Positions 35,555 to 47,271 of a stretch of DNA of 64,000 nt are shown here, in pieces. Both the position numbers and the translations under genes were made by a program. Position 1 is the stretch's first letter. Every line of letters begins with the position of its first letter. The notes beneath the pieces are model-generated. The model searched no databases. It was not told where the DNA came from and worked only from the letters and a program-made list of their open reading frames with translations. This DNA comes from Ahaetulla prasina (Eukaryota > Chordata > Lepidosauria > Squamata > Colubridae), in the NCBI RefSeq assembly GCF_028640845.1, contig NC_080540.1:154821920-154885919 (forward strand), given 5' to 3'.

Positions 35555-36545
35555 AGCTGAGTGGAATGGGACCTTCAGGCTCCTCCCCTTGCCTGCACCT
35601 CCTTCCACTCCTGCCTCCCACCACAGCCCATTTACAGCTCTTTGGCCTGGCCCACTTGCCGTTTCACTGCCACATTTCCCCCATAGACCCACAGCCCCTG
35701 TGATCGGCTGGCAGGCAGAAGCACCATGACTTCTCCCTGCCTGTTGTGGTCCACTGGCAGCCTGCAGAGATGGAAGCAGAGTTGGAGGCTGGGGAGGAAC
35801 ATGGCCAGTCCTGGAGTCTGGGGAAGGCTCGGACGAGGGCTCTGCATTTGAGGCAGAGAAAGGGCCATCTGGGAGTTAAGTGCTGCCTCTGGAGCCTCCA
35901 GAGTCACTGTTCCCAGTGCGCACATGCGCAGAGCTGCCAGAAGGCAAGAACAGTTAAAACAAAAGGGATGACTTGGGTGTAGGGCTTGGAGATGATTGGC
36001 CCCTCCCATAAGACTTAAAAGAGGTGCAAAGGCACATGGGCCTTTGCAGGAAGCAACATTGTTAATTCTGTTCAGTTTAAAGTCTGAAGCTCTGTTTGAT
36101 TCTGGACTCCGTGTGGCTTTGCCAACTGGGTCTTTGGCAGCGTGACAAGGGAGATAAAGATGGGTGATTATTAGTCTTATCCCGTAGGACTCTTTACAAC
36201 TATTTGGGACTCGTCTGTGAATGAACAGAATTCAAAGCTGTTGCAATAAAAGAGGTTTTTGGGACTACTCGTGTGTTTTACTGACTCAGGAAGCCTAGGC
36301 CAGAACACTGCCACCCAAGTGACTGGTGGCTAACTGTCCCATGAGCCAAAGGCCCGGAACAAAAAGTATCTTGGTGAATGGACCAGGCCGAAGGGCACGG
36401 GGTGGAGGTCCATTGGGCGAATGGCTGGGGAAGGGCCAGTGGAGGAGGAAAGCTGACTGTAAATGGGCTGAGGTGGGAGGCTGGAGGCCAAGGAGGTGTG
36501 GCCAAGGCTAGGAGCCTGAAGGTCCTAGACCTGAGCTGACAGAAG
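35555..36545. mobile_element. Composite repeat with 90-bp inverted arms and LTR-like core
   Basis: The left arm (35555-35650) and right arm (36440-36545) are inverted copies sharing gtaaatgggctg, ggtgggaggc and aggagcctgaaggtcc. Between them, 35700-36300 resembles 50295-50935. Shared words include gagctgccagaaggcaagaa and gatgattggcccctcccata. An AATAAA at 36245-36250 is followed by a short GT-rich stretch. The family is not identified. Confidence 0.6.
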
Positions 36546-36549
36546 GTGA

Positions 36550-38885
36550 CTGACTCAGAGTCCCCAGTGAGTTTCCAAGAGGGGAGGCTGGACTTTACAC
36601 AGTGTTGGCTTTCTCTCTCAGGTGTATTCACGGCTAAGCAAGGAATGTACTGGAAACCACTTGACAATATGTTTCTGGGGATTTTAAGTAGATACGTGTG
36701 CGTGTTTTACCTGCTGGTCTTATTTCTGTATTTTATGGCTTTATGAGTACTTTTTTAACTGTATATTTATGGTGAACCACCCAGGTATCAAATTTTGATG
36801 AGAGATGATACATATGTATTTTAGACAGAATGAGGCAGAGGGAGTGGGAGAGGGAGATCGAAAGGGAGGGAGAGTTACTTTCCATTTTTCTGTAGGCTTC
36901 CTCTCATTTTCAAAAACTTTTTAAATCTGGATATGTTAAAAAAAATCTAATGTGAAATGCTGCAACTGCCAAGAGAAGAGCGTTAATTATGAATCCTCCA
37001 ATATAAGCCAGTTTCTCCAAGCTGGAGAAAGTAGCTTATATTGGAGGGTTCAAAATTAACAGAACTTGGAGAAAGTGATTTGTGTTGAAATCCAGGATAT
37101 CTGAAACAAGCCTCCCCACCTTTTATTGTTGTTGTTGCTGCTGCTGCTGCTGCTGCTGTTGTTGTTAAGGAACTTCACAGTTCCTTCTAGCTGTTTGTGA
37201 TAAAAACTGGAACCCAACTTTTCTATCATCTCTAGGGGCAAAGTAGATGAACGGTAACCGTGTAAGCCCAGAAATAAGCATATCCCGGTCAAAGGACCCT
37301 GCTACACCCAACTCAGCTCTGTTTTATTTGTGCAATAACACCGTATAGCTGTCAGCTCTCCGAGAACATGAAGGGCAGTTCTTGCCCTGCAGAGGATTGC
37401 TCACCTCTGAAATGGAAGGAAGCACCATCTACCCGGAAGTCAAGGGTTTTCCAACTTTTAGACACCACAACTTCCTAAAATAATTAGCAAGTTTGGCTGA
37501 CCCCACCTCTCTGAGTAAAGCTAATGCTTTCTTTGGGTTACGGTTGGGCAAGAAATATAGCATTTACTCTAAAGGAAATGAAATATTCATGACACTCACT
37601 TGACTTTTATCAGCAGTACTGCTAGTATCCCCATGAGTTCTCTTTAACCATCCAATTTTTTTTCTTCCACTTTTAGAAGCCAGAAATTAAAAATTACAGA
37701 ATAAAAATACCGAACTTCATAAATACATATGCTTCTACAGTTACTTCAAAGATGGAGTATAAATCAGTGGCATCCACAGGGGAGGTCAATGGGGGGGCAG
37801 AACAATGAAAGCAGGTCACACTGTCGTGACGCAAGCCTTACAGGGGCAGAGCTTGTGGTGTGTCAGCACAATCATGCATTAGCCATTTTGATGAAAGCAG
37901 GAAGCTTTGGTGGATGCCCATGGATAGACTACTGCACAGCATGCCACAAGTCACCAGCTAGCAGGACAGATGGGTACATGGCTTTAGCTATCTCTCAAAA
38001 TTCAGAGTGAGCTTTGCTGTCCACTTGGCTTTTCCAGCTTCCAGTGAGGTTTCACAGCATTCCTAATTTGCCGTCAAAAATCCGTTCAGCTTAAAAAAAT
38101 AATAATAATCCCATCCCCTTCCCCTTTTCTATTGCTCGCAATCCCCCAGCTGCGTGGCAACCTATAGTTGTGAGAAACCCTGCCCTAAGGGATTGGCATC
38201 TGCAGGCTCAAGGGAAATAACTAATTTTGCAAAAGCACGGATTTTAAGTGAAAACCTTATCAAGTGCGGCAAACAGGACAAAAATGATTTAGTGAAGACT
38301 GGCCCTGTTCAGAGGCATAACAGCAGCAACAGTAGCGAATAAATTACTTTGTCTCATAAAAAAAAAAGGTACAGAAAAAGATGAAGCCGATCTTCGTAGA
38401 CATACTTCTTTGGTTTCAGAAAAGAAATATTGAAAACAAACTAAGAATGTCCCAAACCATCAGGCAGAAATTGAAGGAACCTCCCAGAACTGAGGTTGGA
38501 GGGTCTTTCAATTGCTGAACAACCAACGGCCTTTTATCCTCTGGTTTATCTCCAAACCAGCATTTTCAGCACCAGCTCTGTAGTTTTAAGTTGCTTAAAT
38601 TAAAAGAAAAACAGAGCAATGGAATGAAAGACACCATTCATGCTGAAGCTAAACCTAGTAAGATACAGCTACTGTTTGCTTGTCAGGATTTCTTAATATC
38701 TCCAGTCTTGTCTCTTGATGGAGACAGTAAGGGTAAAATAATATCGTTTAATCTTGGTGATCCTTTCCTGAAGCCTAAGGAAGAACTAGATCTGATGTTG
38801 GTTTACGTATTTGCAATTGAAAGAAAGATTTAAATTAGACAAAAAGAGTTATGGGTTTGACTTCATTCAAAATGAATTAGAAATC
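36550..38885. other. Intergenic DNA with a triplet repeat and hairpin
   Basis: It holds a GTT/GCT triplet run at 37124-37167 and an inverted repeat at 36991-37051 (cctccaatataagc / gcttatattggagg). There is nothing else I recognise. Confidence 0.45.
37124..37167. repeat. (GTT)n(GCT)n triplet microsatellite
   Basis: attgttgttgttgctgctg and onward, about 14 triplets; read on the other strand it is CAG/AAC. Confidence 0.95.
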
Positions 38886-38887
38886 CA

Positions 38888-39325
38888 ACTGTGTGGTAGT
38901 GATGAACATATTAAAGCAACCAAGATGATTAGGGGACTGGAAGCTAAAACGTATGAAGAACAGTTACAGGAACTGGGCATGACTAGTCTAGGGAAGAGAA
39001 GGACCAGGGGAGACACGATAGCAGTGTTCCAATATTTGAGGGGCTGCCGCAGAGAGGAAGGGATCAAGCTATTTTCCAAGGCACCTGAAGGCCAGACAAG
39101 GAATAATGGATGGAAACTGACCAAGGAAAGATTCAACCTGGAAATAAGGGGGACTTTTCTGCCAGTGAGAACAATCAATCAATGGAACAGCCTTGCCTTT
39201 GGAACTTGTGGGAGCTTCATCACTGGAAGCTTTCAGGAAGAGACTGGACTGCCATCTGTCAGAAATTGTGCAGGGTTGGACTAGATTACTTACAAGGTCC
39301 CTTCCAACTCTGCCATTCAGTTATA
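38888..39325 (+). mobile_element. CR1 LINE 3' end
   Basis: One open frame encodes 'KATKMIRGLEAKTYEEQLQE', 'GDTIAVFQYLRGCRREEGIK' and 'KLTKERFNLEIRGTFLPVRT', the conserved CR1 ORF2 C-terminus. The 3' end is aaggtcccttccaactctgc. It is 5' truncated. Confidence 0.9.
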
Positions 39326-39539
39326 TTACTGCTAAGGTTTGTAAAATGCTATTGAATTTGAATCCAGTCTTGTCTCTTGATGGAGTAGCACAGTCCGTGA
39401 TGGATCAGGGTCCATGACTTGGGAATCCTGGGCACTTACAGCTATTGCGAGATGACCGGCTGTTGTGTCAGCTGCAGCCATATCTGGAGCCACAGTCTCT
39501 GGAGACAATAATTCATGCCCCATCATCTCTCAGTGGGAT

Positions 39540-39730
39540 TACTAACATTAAGACGGGTTGCTTTTGAAAACTTCTCAGATGTTTCAGTTGATCCAGAATG
39601 CAGCAGCCCAGCTGCTATAGGTCGGCACTGGCTTTGACCCATGCCCTGCCTTCCCATTAACTTTGAGTGTACTCAAAATCCTATGTGGCTTGACATCAAA
39701 GTACTTACAGGGTTTCTTTCTAAGTGCAAT
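39540..39730 (+). mobile_element. L2 LINE scrap
   Basis: gatccagaatgcagcagccc and gtgtactcaaaatcc...acttacagggtttc follow the L2 reverse transcriptase C-terminal order. It is heavily degraded. Confidence 0.5.
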
Positions 39731-39784
39731 GTCAGTCCCCTGATACAAACCTCTTTTTGATATAAATAAAGAGGTTTTAAAAGG

Positions 39785-41170
39785 GTTTAAAAGTTTTAAC
39801 ACAAGCTAATGCAGAATAAAGAAAGGAAAGGAAAGAAAAAAGAGGAAAAAGTGTAGAAACGAAAAATAAAAAAGAAACAGAAGATCACAATTTTCCTTGC
39901 AGTGAATTTAAGTATGATTGCAAAATTATTTCTGATTCTAGTATTGCAAAAAACTTTTTTTCTATTATCTTTTTTTTCTAACCATCAAAGAGCATTTTTT
40001 CTGTTTCATGCAAAAAAAATCTATAAGGGATTTCCAGTCACTCATAAATATAGATATTATCTTTTCTCTAATCGAGGAAGTCAACTTAGCCATCTCTGTA
40101 AATCTCCAGATATTTGCTTTATAGAACTTTCCATCTTTTGAACATCTTCTTTCATCTCTTCTCTCAACTTTATAAACCTTTCATCCATTGTTTTTTTATC
40201 AAAAGCATCTATTTTATTTCCCATCTGTTCAAATAATTTCTGAAACATATCATGTGGTAATTATTTTTTCCTGTAGGTTGCTCTAATGAGCCCCTCCTGC
40301 CATCTCTTGCCACTTTTCTAGTAGCCCGTTTTATGATAATAATCCAGAAATGAAGGTGTTTCCAACAAGACAACTCTCTCCTTTTTGCCCCTTACTCTTT
40401 TTGTGTTTTGACCCTTTCATTTTGATAGCTCTCTGTAGCTTTAGCTACAACACACAGCACATCTCCATGGCAACTAAACCTCACAGTCTGTTTCTTTACC
40501 TTATCTTTTATTATGTAGAGTCTGCCAATTAAATACACTCTTTAAAGAATAAACAGCAAGCATTTCCATGCAGGACTGGTCTCTTTAACTGGTTTAGTGC
40601 AAATTTACACCAAACCTCTTTTATCAAAAGTAAAGACGATAAAAATAAAAACTAGGAAAATCGTTTCCTTTATCCATTTTAAAACTTTCTTAGATCTTTT
40701 TATTAATCTTTTTGCAAAGGAGTCTTGAATCTTTAAATCAAAGTCTCCCTTTCTTTTCTTTTCTTTTCTTTCTTTCTTTTTCTTTTTCTTATCTTGAAAG
40801 AAGGTTTAACTCGCCACAAGGAATCTTACCTTTGCCACGGAGGGAATGTCTCTTTATCTGCAGATTAATTACTTCCTAAAGTGATTAAGAAATGAGGATG
40901 GTAGGTCTTAATGTTCCTGTCAGCTCCACCACAGTTATGAGCATAAAAGGATTCTGAGGAATCCTTCTGAGTCGATTACAAAACCTTTTCTATTTGTGCA
41001 GTTTGATCACGAACAACCATTGTCTGGAATACACGTGGTTTATCTCACAATATCCTTTTCCCCCCCAAGAAGATTGCATTAGCCAAAATCTATCTTCCAG
41101 CTGGTGTTCTTGTTTGTGGTGTCTCTTTACACCTTTGAAGAGCATTAGCCAACCATAATTGCTTACTCCT
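39785..41170 (-). mobile_element. L1 LINE 5' part with ORF1 remnant
   Basis: On the minus strand, about 40255-40090 encodes a Lys/Glu-rich coiled coil (MFQKLFEQMGNKIDAF, then FIKLREEMKEDVQKME), as in L1 ORF1 proteins. Stops and frameshifts follow. A pyrimidine tract (40741-40795) lies in the presumed 5' region. The limits are approximate. Confidence 0.55.
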
Positions 41171-41502
41171 GATTCTCTGCTTTCATGAGGTAAGGGAGTG
41201 TAGTAAGTGCATTTTCTCTATGGGTATACCATACTTTGGTACAGCCTCCTCCCACCCAAAAAATTTCAATCTACCCCCATTCTAATAACTTTCTCTACAT
41301 TGTTAAAAAAAAAGGAAGAAATTCAGAATCCTCAGAGGTATGAATTGATTAATTACTTTATTTGTTTATTGTGAATGTTTTATTGCTTTTTTTCAATGTA
41401 TGTGAACCACCAAAAATCTGTGATGGAATAGTGGTGGAATGACTGTGGTGGAATAGAAATCCATTAAATAAATAAATACTTCAGTCTCAAAAGGGTCTGA
41501 GG

Positions 41503-41791
41503 CAATGGTGGATTTCAAATTTTTTTACTACCGGTTCTGTGGGTGTGGCTTGGTGGGCTTGGTAGGTGTGGCTTAGTGGGTGTGGCACGGGAAGGATACT
41601 ATAAAATCTCCATTCTCACCCCACTCCAGGGGAATGTTACTGCAAAATCCCCATTTTCTCCCGATCATCTGGGACTTGGGAAGCGGAGAATAGATGGGGG
41701 TCAGAATTTTTACTACCGGTTCTCCAAACTACTGAAAATTTCCGCTACTGGTTCTCCAGAACTGGTTAGAACCTGCTGAAACCCACTTCTT
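41503..41791 (+). mobile_element. hAT MITE (CAGTGGTGGGTTTCAAA family)
   Basis: It starts caatggtggatttcaaattt. A perfect 8-bp duplication, gtctgagg, is at 41495-41502 and 41792-41799. The interior contains tgtgggtgtggcttggtggg, duplicated once. The right tip is worn. Confidence 0.93.
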
Positions 41792-42434
41792 GTCTGAGGC
41801 ATATTCAGGATCTAGGCAGAAAGTTAGTTGGGCACGTGTCTTATTTTGTCTCCAAATATATATATATATATATGTATAAGCCCAGTGGTGAGTGGTTGAA
41901 ATGTGCTGCCAAGAGTGGAGAGATATTCTAAGGAGAAACACTGGCATAACAACCTGGGTTGGGGAGGGGGGGCAGCAGGGAACAGCCTCCAAAATGTAGT
42001 AGGAAGGTAGGAAGTAAAAAGCGAAGCAAACAAATCAGAACTGTAAAACCACAGTCAACAAAAGAGATAATGTTCCACATTGATCTTACGGTGTAACATC
42101 TAATACATATAAACAAACAACATCAAAGTCTGTTCCCATTTTCATTCTTTAAATATTATAGAGAAGATGTGTGACAACTAAAAGGGCAATTTCAATTGAG
42201 TTCCTTGCTGTTATTTTTTCGTTTGGCTTTTTGTCTTTGCCAAGTATATATGCATCTTGATTTCTGGAGAAAATAAGCCCAACTGGTTTATTCTTGGTAT
42301 GTGCAAGGGGTTCTCTCCTATTTTCAATTTTTACTTAATTGTTCCCATTTTCTTTAATGAGTTATACTTAATATTTCTTTGTCACAACAGTATACACAAA
42401 CAATTGTCATAGATAAAACGTATCTTGAAGAAAA

Positions 42435-42548
42435 AATATATATATATATAAGTAAAAAAATATGCATCAACTATATTAATTTGATATAATGAAGAGAACA
42501 ATAGGACAGGAACGATAGGCACTTTTGTGCTCTTATGCACGCCCCTTA
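42435..42548 (-). mobile_element. L3/CR1-type LINE 3' UTR stub
   Basis: The minus strand reads gcgtgcataagagcacaaaa and cgttcctgtcctattg, as at 9349-9645 and 55740-56600. Only the 3' UTR remains, and the element at 42549-42936 follows directly. Confidence 0.7.
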
Positions 42549-42936
42549 ATATACCGTATATACTCGAATATAAGCCGATCCGAGTATAAGCCGAGGTCCC
42601 CAATTTTACCCCAAAAACTGGGGTAAACTGGGGACTCGAGTATAAGCCGAGGGTGGGAAATGAGGCACCTACCGGTTGGGGAAAGCCTCCCTCCCTCAGC
42701 TGAGAAGGCTGGCGGCTCCCCGCCCGCCTCTCACTGCACCGCAGGGCTTCCGTCCGTAAAATGTGAAAAAGAAAAAAAACTCGAGTATAAGCCGTATATA
42801 CTCGAGTATAAGCCGAGGCTTAAAAAAAAAACCTCGAGTATAAGTCAGATAGACCCGAGTATAAGGCGAGGGGACGTTTTTCAGCACAAAAAACGTGCTG
42901 AAAAACTCGGCTTATACACGAGTATATACGGTATAT
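42549..42936. mobile_element. 388-bp TIR element with repeated internal motif
   Basis: The terminal inverted repeats are about 30 bp (ataccgtatatactcg at the left, cgagtatatacggtat at the right). The inner motif ctcgagtataagccga recurs at least four times. A hairpin, gtttttcagcac / gtgctgaaaaac, lies near 42873-42907. The superfamily is not assigned because I cannot fix a target duplication. Confidence 0.75.

Positions 42937-42992
<56 letters not shown>
42937..42992. repeat. (TA)n microsatellite
   Basis: This is an almost pure TA run of about 50 bp between the TIR element and a perfect palindrome. Confidence 0.97.
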
Positions 42993-42996
<4 letters not shown>

Positions 42997-43036
42997 TTGG
43001 ACGCAGATATATTAAAATATATCTGCGTCCAATCTG
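42993..43036. repeat. 44-bp perfect palindrome
   Basis: The arm cagattggacgcagatatat and its exact reverse complement are separated by the 4-base loop taaa. Twenty base pairs without a mismatch suggests recent origin. Confidence 0.97.
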
Positions 43037-43284
43037 CCTAGAACAATCAGGTATATACTACCAAAATAAAACATCAAGAAACAACATAAGATAAGCACAG
43101 ATTTGTGTAGGACAACATAGACAATATGAAGAGTACTTATAATATAACAATAAATATAGGGTATATTGCCCTAGTCAGAAAGGTCTACAACTAGCTGATC
43201 CAAGTGCCTGATCAATTTCTATTCAGATACCAAATATAGGCAAACACCAAAGCCCATCACTACTGATCCCTTAAGGTGCTTTTT

Positions 43285-43920
43285 TTCTTTCTTTCAAGAG
43301 GCAACTGGACTTTCTGGTTTTTCTTTGAAGACGTTTCACTTTTCATCCAGTAAGCTTCTTCAGCTCTGACTGGATGGTGGGGAATGGATGGCACAACATA
43401 GGAGAACTAACCCATCAGGATAAGATTCACCAGTGCATCTGCATTTGAAGGGCAAAGGCCACTCTTTTGAAGACAGCAAAGTCCACAGTTTGGACAGAGA
43501 GGACCACTGGTTTGAAAGAGGGGTCAAAGAGGCTATGTGTGTCAAAACTGAACAGCCCTCTCTCAACAGAGTGGGAGGGATAGGACATCATCTATCTCCA
43601 ATCTACAACACACTCCTTTTAACAGTTCCAAGAAGGCTCTGCACCCATTTGCACCACTCAGGTGACCCTGATGACACAGATAAACCTCCAGGTGACCTTA
43701 ACAACTCTCTAAAAGAATGCAAATGACCAGCTGTTTGCAAGGAGTATAAATCCTTCCATTTCCCACCATCCAGTCACAGTTGAAGAAGCTTCTTGGATGT
43801 GAAGCGAAACGTCTTCAAAGAAAAACCAGAAAGTCCAATTGCTTCTTGAAAAAAAAAAAAAAAAGAGCACCTTTGGGACAACCGTGACCTGGATGACTGA
43901 GAATCTCCATAGACATTTTC
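43285..43920 (+). mobile_element. Penelope-like retroelement 3' part
   Basis: A plus-strand frame (about 43433-43640) encodes GHSFEDSKVHSLDREDHWFE and RGVKEAMCVKTEQPSLNRVG. This matches the C-terminal part of the GIY-YIG endonuclease region of Penelope-like elements. Inverted arms flank it: 43297-43380 (aagcttcttcagctctgact) and 43755-43850 (gttgaagaagcttcttggat). The end cctggatgactgagaatctc is shared with 2823-3240. Confidence 0.75.
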
Positions 43921-43929
43921 TGATTCCTT

Positions 43930-44890
43930 AATTTAAACCGAAACTGGAGACCCTTCAAACAGTAGACATTTTCAGGTCAACAACTGTCCTCTAAATAATT
44001 TTTCAAACAATCATCTGTCTTGCTTGGGTTTGAAATCAATGGCCAAATTAGCACAAAGTCACGAAAGAGCAAGCTCAGGGCAATCGGTTCAGGATCAAAC
44101 TCAGTGAATGTCATCAACAGAGTTTAGAAAACCAGTAACTGAAATCAGGGCAAACCAGGAAGGTCAAGTTAGACACCAACGTTTCCAGAGCCAAGGAATT
44201 GAGTTTCTTTCTCAGTAATTAACTCCACACAAGCGCTGTTCTAACTATTTGACCTTAAGCTAAAAGATAATATTTGAGACTTTCCAGGAAACACTCTTTC
44301 GGTTTGTCTTGTTTAGAGAAGGCGGCAGCACCAGTACAGGTTAACAATGGCATTTGTAAGAATTCAAGTTTTTGTTTTAGTTTTTGGTTCAGTTGGAAGT
44401 CGGTCTGAGATCGTTTCCCTCTCCTTACTCTTGGTCCACTGTCCTCAGAGCGGACAATGCCAAGTTCAAGACAATAGGCTAACTTGTCTCTTGACATGGC
44501 ATCAACTATCCTTTATAAATGATGGGCCATTTTCGCCTAAGAATAAGACAGAAACAACACCCCCCTCCCCGCCCCAACAGAGTGGTGCTGTTCCAGGCTT
44601 TTCCTGCACACAACATCCTGATTCTTTGGAATGTTTTTCAACATCTCTTGAACTTCCTCTTGACCTTGCTAGTTTGCCCTGAATTAAGATTCTGCTAATG
44701 TAGCTTTACAATAAAGTAGAATTGGCTCATCAAGTCATCTTTTCTGTCTGATTTACCTGGGAAGGGTGACAAATTTGGAGGTTCAAGCTTCCCATCGCTA
44801 CTTTAAACCATGATCAATTACAGCGGGCCCTTCCTAAATGTCTTTCTTTGACTGTTAAGTTAAGGATCCTGCCTTTCCTCTGATTGGTTC
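43930..44890. other. No recognisable element
   Basis: Intergenic sequence; frames look random. Confidence 0.4.
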
Positions 44891-44893
44891 CTA

Positions 44894-45007
44894 GTGTGTT
44901 AGAATGTAGTCTGGTGGCCCAAGAAGGGAGGGTCCCAGGGCACAGGCCGGCTCCCAGGGCACAGGCAGCCCCTCCCTCCTTGGATCCCAGACTACATTCC
45001 AACACAC
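44894..45007. repeat. 114-bp imperfect inverted repeat
   Basis: gtgtgttagaatgtagtctg at the left pairs with cagactacattccaacacac at the right. The inner parts pair partly, with a doubled ggctcccagggcacagg-like centre. It is probably a MITE of unknown family. Confidence 0.8.
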
Positions 45008-45151
45008 CTAAGCAGCATCTCTTCCCCTCAGTGACCAAGAAGCATACCTCCTCCACTCTTTGCTCTGGAAAGGAGAAGAGTTTTCTTTCACACTGTCCAT
45101 AAATCACACATGCCCTTCCCCCCCAAAAAACCCCCTTCCATTTGGAGAAGG

Positions 45152-46030
45152 TTAGTAAGGGAGGAAGAAGAGAGACATGGGGGAAGTTAATTTACAGTTT
45201 TTGTTCCATATTTTTCCCCATTCTGCTAAATTTATATTATGGCCTATGTTTTGTGTCCATGCTATCATTGGACCTTTCACTATTTCTTCTTCCATTTCTA
45301 CCTCTAATAAATATTTATATGTTTTTGTTATGATTTTTTCTTCTTTGCCTGTCAATATTCTATCCAATTGTTGTGGTGCCTCTTGAATTCCATATTCTTC
45401 CATATCTTTTTTATATCTCATCTGTAGATACGTCTGTTGATATGGCCACCAGTCTATAATTAGAATAGAATAGAATAGAATAGAATTTTATTGGCCAAGT
45501 GTGATTGGACACACAAGGAATTTGTCTTGGAGCATATGCTCTCAGTGTACATAAAAGAAAAGATATGTTCATCAAGGTACAACATTTACAACACAATTGA
45601 TGGTCAATATATCAATATAAATCATAAGGATTGCCAGCAACAAGTTATAGTCACACAGTCATAAGTGGAAAGAGATTGGTGATGGGAATTATGAAACGAT
45701 TAATAGTAGTGCAGATTCAGTAAATAGTCTGACAGTGTTGAGGGAATTATTTGTTTAGCAGAGTGATGGCCTTCGGGAAGAAACTGATCTTGTGTCTAGT
45801 TGTTCTGGTGTGCAGTGCTCTATAGCGTCGTTTTGAGGGTAGGAGTTGAAAGAGTTTATGTCCAGGATGCGAGGGATCTGCAAATATTTTCACGGCCCTC
45901 TTCTTGATTCGTGCAGTATACAGGTCCTCAATGGAAGGCAGGTTATATTATACCCTGTTCTTTTAATTCTTCATTTGATTTAAGCTTCCCCTGGCTATCT
46001 AATAATTCGTTATAACTTATCATCTTTTTT
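45152..46030 (-). mobile_element. L1 ORF2 fragment split by an L3 insertion
   Basis: The minus strand at 45152-45421 encodes a stretch (LTGKEEKIITKTYKYLLEVE) typical of the C-terminal part of L1 ORF2. More of the same L1 may continue at 45950-46030. The L3-type LINE at 45462-45945 sits between. Confidence 0.65.
45462..45945 (-). mobile_element. L3-type LINE 3' end with (AATAG)n tail
   Basis: Seen in the genome direction, the (AATAG)n tail (45462-45485) is followed by antisense 3' sequence. Conserved words are ggccaagtgtgattggacac and ttatgtccaggatgcgaggg. It is the same family as 51217-51860 and 54688-55415. Confidence 0.88.
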
Positions 46031-46040
46031 TTATCCAATG

Positions 46041-46185
46041 CAGTGGTGAAATCCTTTTTTTTTTATTATTGGTTCTGTGGATGTGGCTTGGTGATAATCT
46101 CCATTACCACCCCACTCCAGGGGAAGGATACTGCAAAATCCCCATTCCCTCCCCACTCCTGGGGGAAGGATACTGCCCTCAACAC
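46041..46185 (+). mobile_element. Truncated hAT MITE (CAGTGGTGG family)
   Basis: It starts cagtggtgaaatcctttttt and continues gttctgtggatgtggcttgg, then a block ccccactccaggggaaggat that is partly doubled. No right end or duplication is found. Confidence 0.7.
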
Positions 46186-46334
46186 ATGTCACCAGCTGCA
46201 CATTTACATTGGAATGAAGTGGCCAAATATTGAAATGGAAGGACAGGCTGCAGCAGCATCTCAGGATGATGGGTGGTGAGGCTGTTATGTTTATGGATGC
46301 TTTTGTCTGGCAATTAATTTGCATCAACTCTAAG

Positions 46335-46348
46335 CGGGGGGGGGGGGG
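46335..46348. repeat. Poly-G run
   Basis: Fourteen consecutive G residues, followed by A-rich sequence. Confidence 0.95.
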
Positions 46349-47271
46349 GAAATCAACAAAACATAAAACAATTTCAAAAAGTTAAGCAGCATCAGATCTA
46401 GTTAGTGGTTGTATAGGAGGCTGCTGGAAATCCCAGAACCGCAGGAAAGCGAGCAAAATCACTGAAGAAAAGCAATGGCACTTGCAAAACAGTGCCAGGA
46501 AATTACATGGACTTGTAATCGCCTTATAATCAGTAGGACCTACTTATGAAGTTCAACCTGGTACAAGGCTCTAAAAGTATATATTTGTGTTTGTATGAAT
46601 GTCGGTTATGTACTAAAGGTGTATTAAAGGAGTATGACTTGAGCCAGAAAATAAGTGTGCACTGGACTCAAAAAAGGATGTGATGAGGAAAATTTTATCC
46701 CTCTACCCCACCCCACCCCCACAATCCCCCGTGTTCAAAACCACTGGAAAATGTTCTCCTAGATTGAAAGGGAAAATCTACTAACATCTGGGGGGATCAC
46801 CGTCACCTCCAAAGGATGCATCTTTCTCCCAGTTTGCCATGAGAGTCTTTCTCTCAACTATCATCCACCTGCAAAGTGAAGTGCTTGGGTTTAACAAAAG
46901 TTTTTTCCCCCCTCTCTCTCTCTCACGTACATTTCAGTCTCAGTAGGATCCAAAGAAATCCAGCAGGGTGAAGCACTTCTATGTAGCTCCATGAAAGTTG
47001 GTACCCACTCCTGTGGAGGAAAAAGCAGCTCTTTGGTGTGTTGGAGAAATACTTCCTAACTCCTGAAATCCAAGAGACTTATTTTGAAATAGGACATGGA
47101 AGCTTACTTCTATATCTCCTCACCAAGTAAAAAAAAACATAGTTATCTTTAGAGAAGTCCTTTCTTTTGGGGTTTTGTTTGAATCACCGTGCCGAACCTC
47201 TAGTTGTGGGATTGTATCCACTAAATCAGGGGTGGGCAACTACCGGTAAGTTTCCCAAGGGCCACACCTGG

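Noticed and set aside
35632..36009. 125-codon minus-strand frame
   Set aside because: It lies in the LTR-like composite repeat and has no family resemblance.
42660..43094. 144-codon frame with a long Ile-Tyr repeat
   Set aside because: Product of the (TA)n run and the TIR element.
45142..45333. Plus-strand frame rich in Leu/Phe
   Set aside because: Antisense of the L1 ORF2 fragment.
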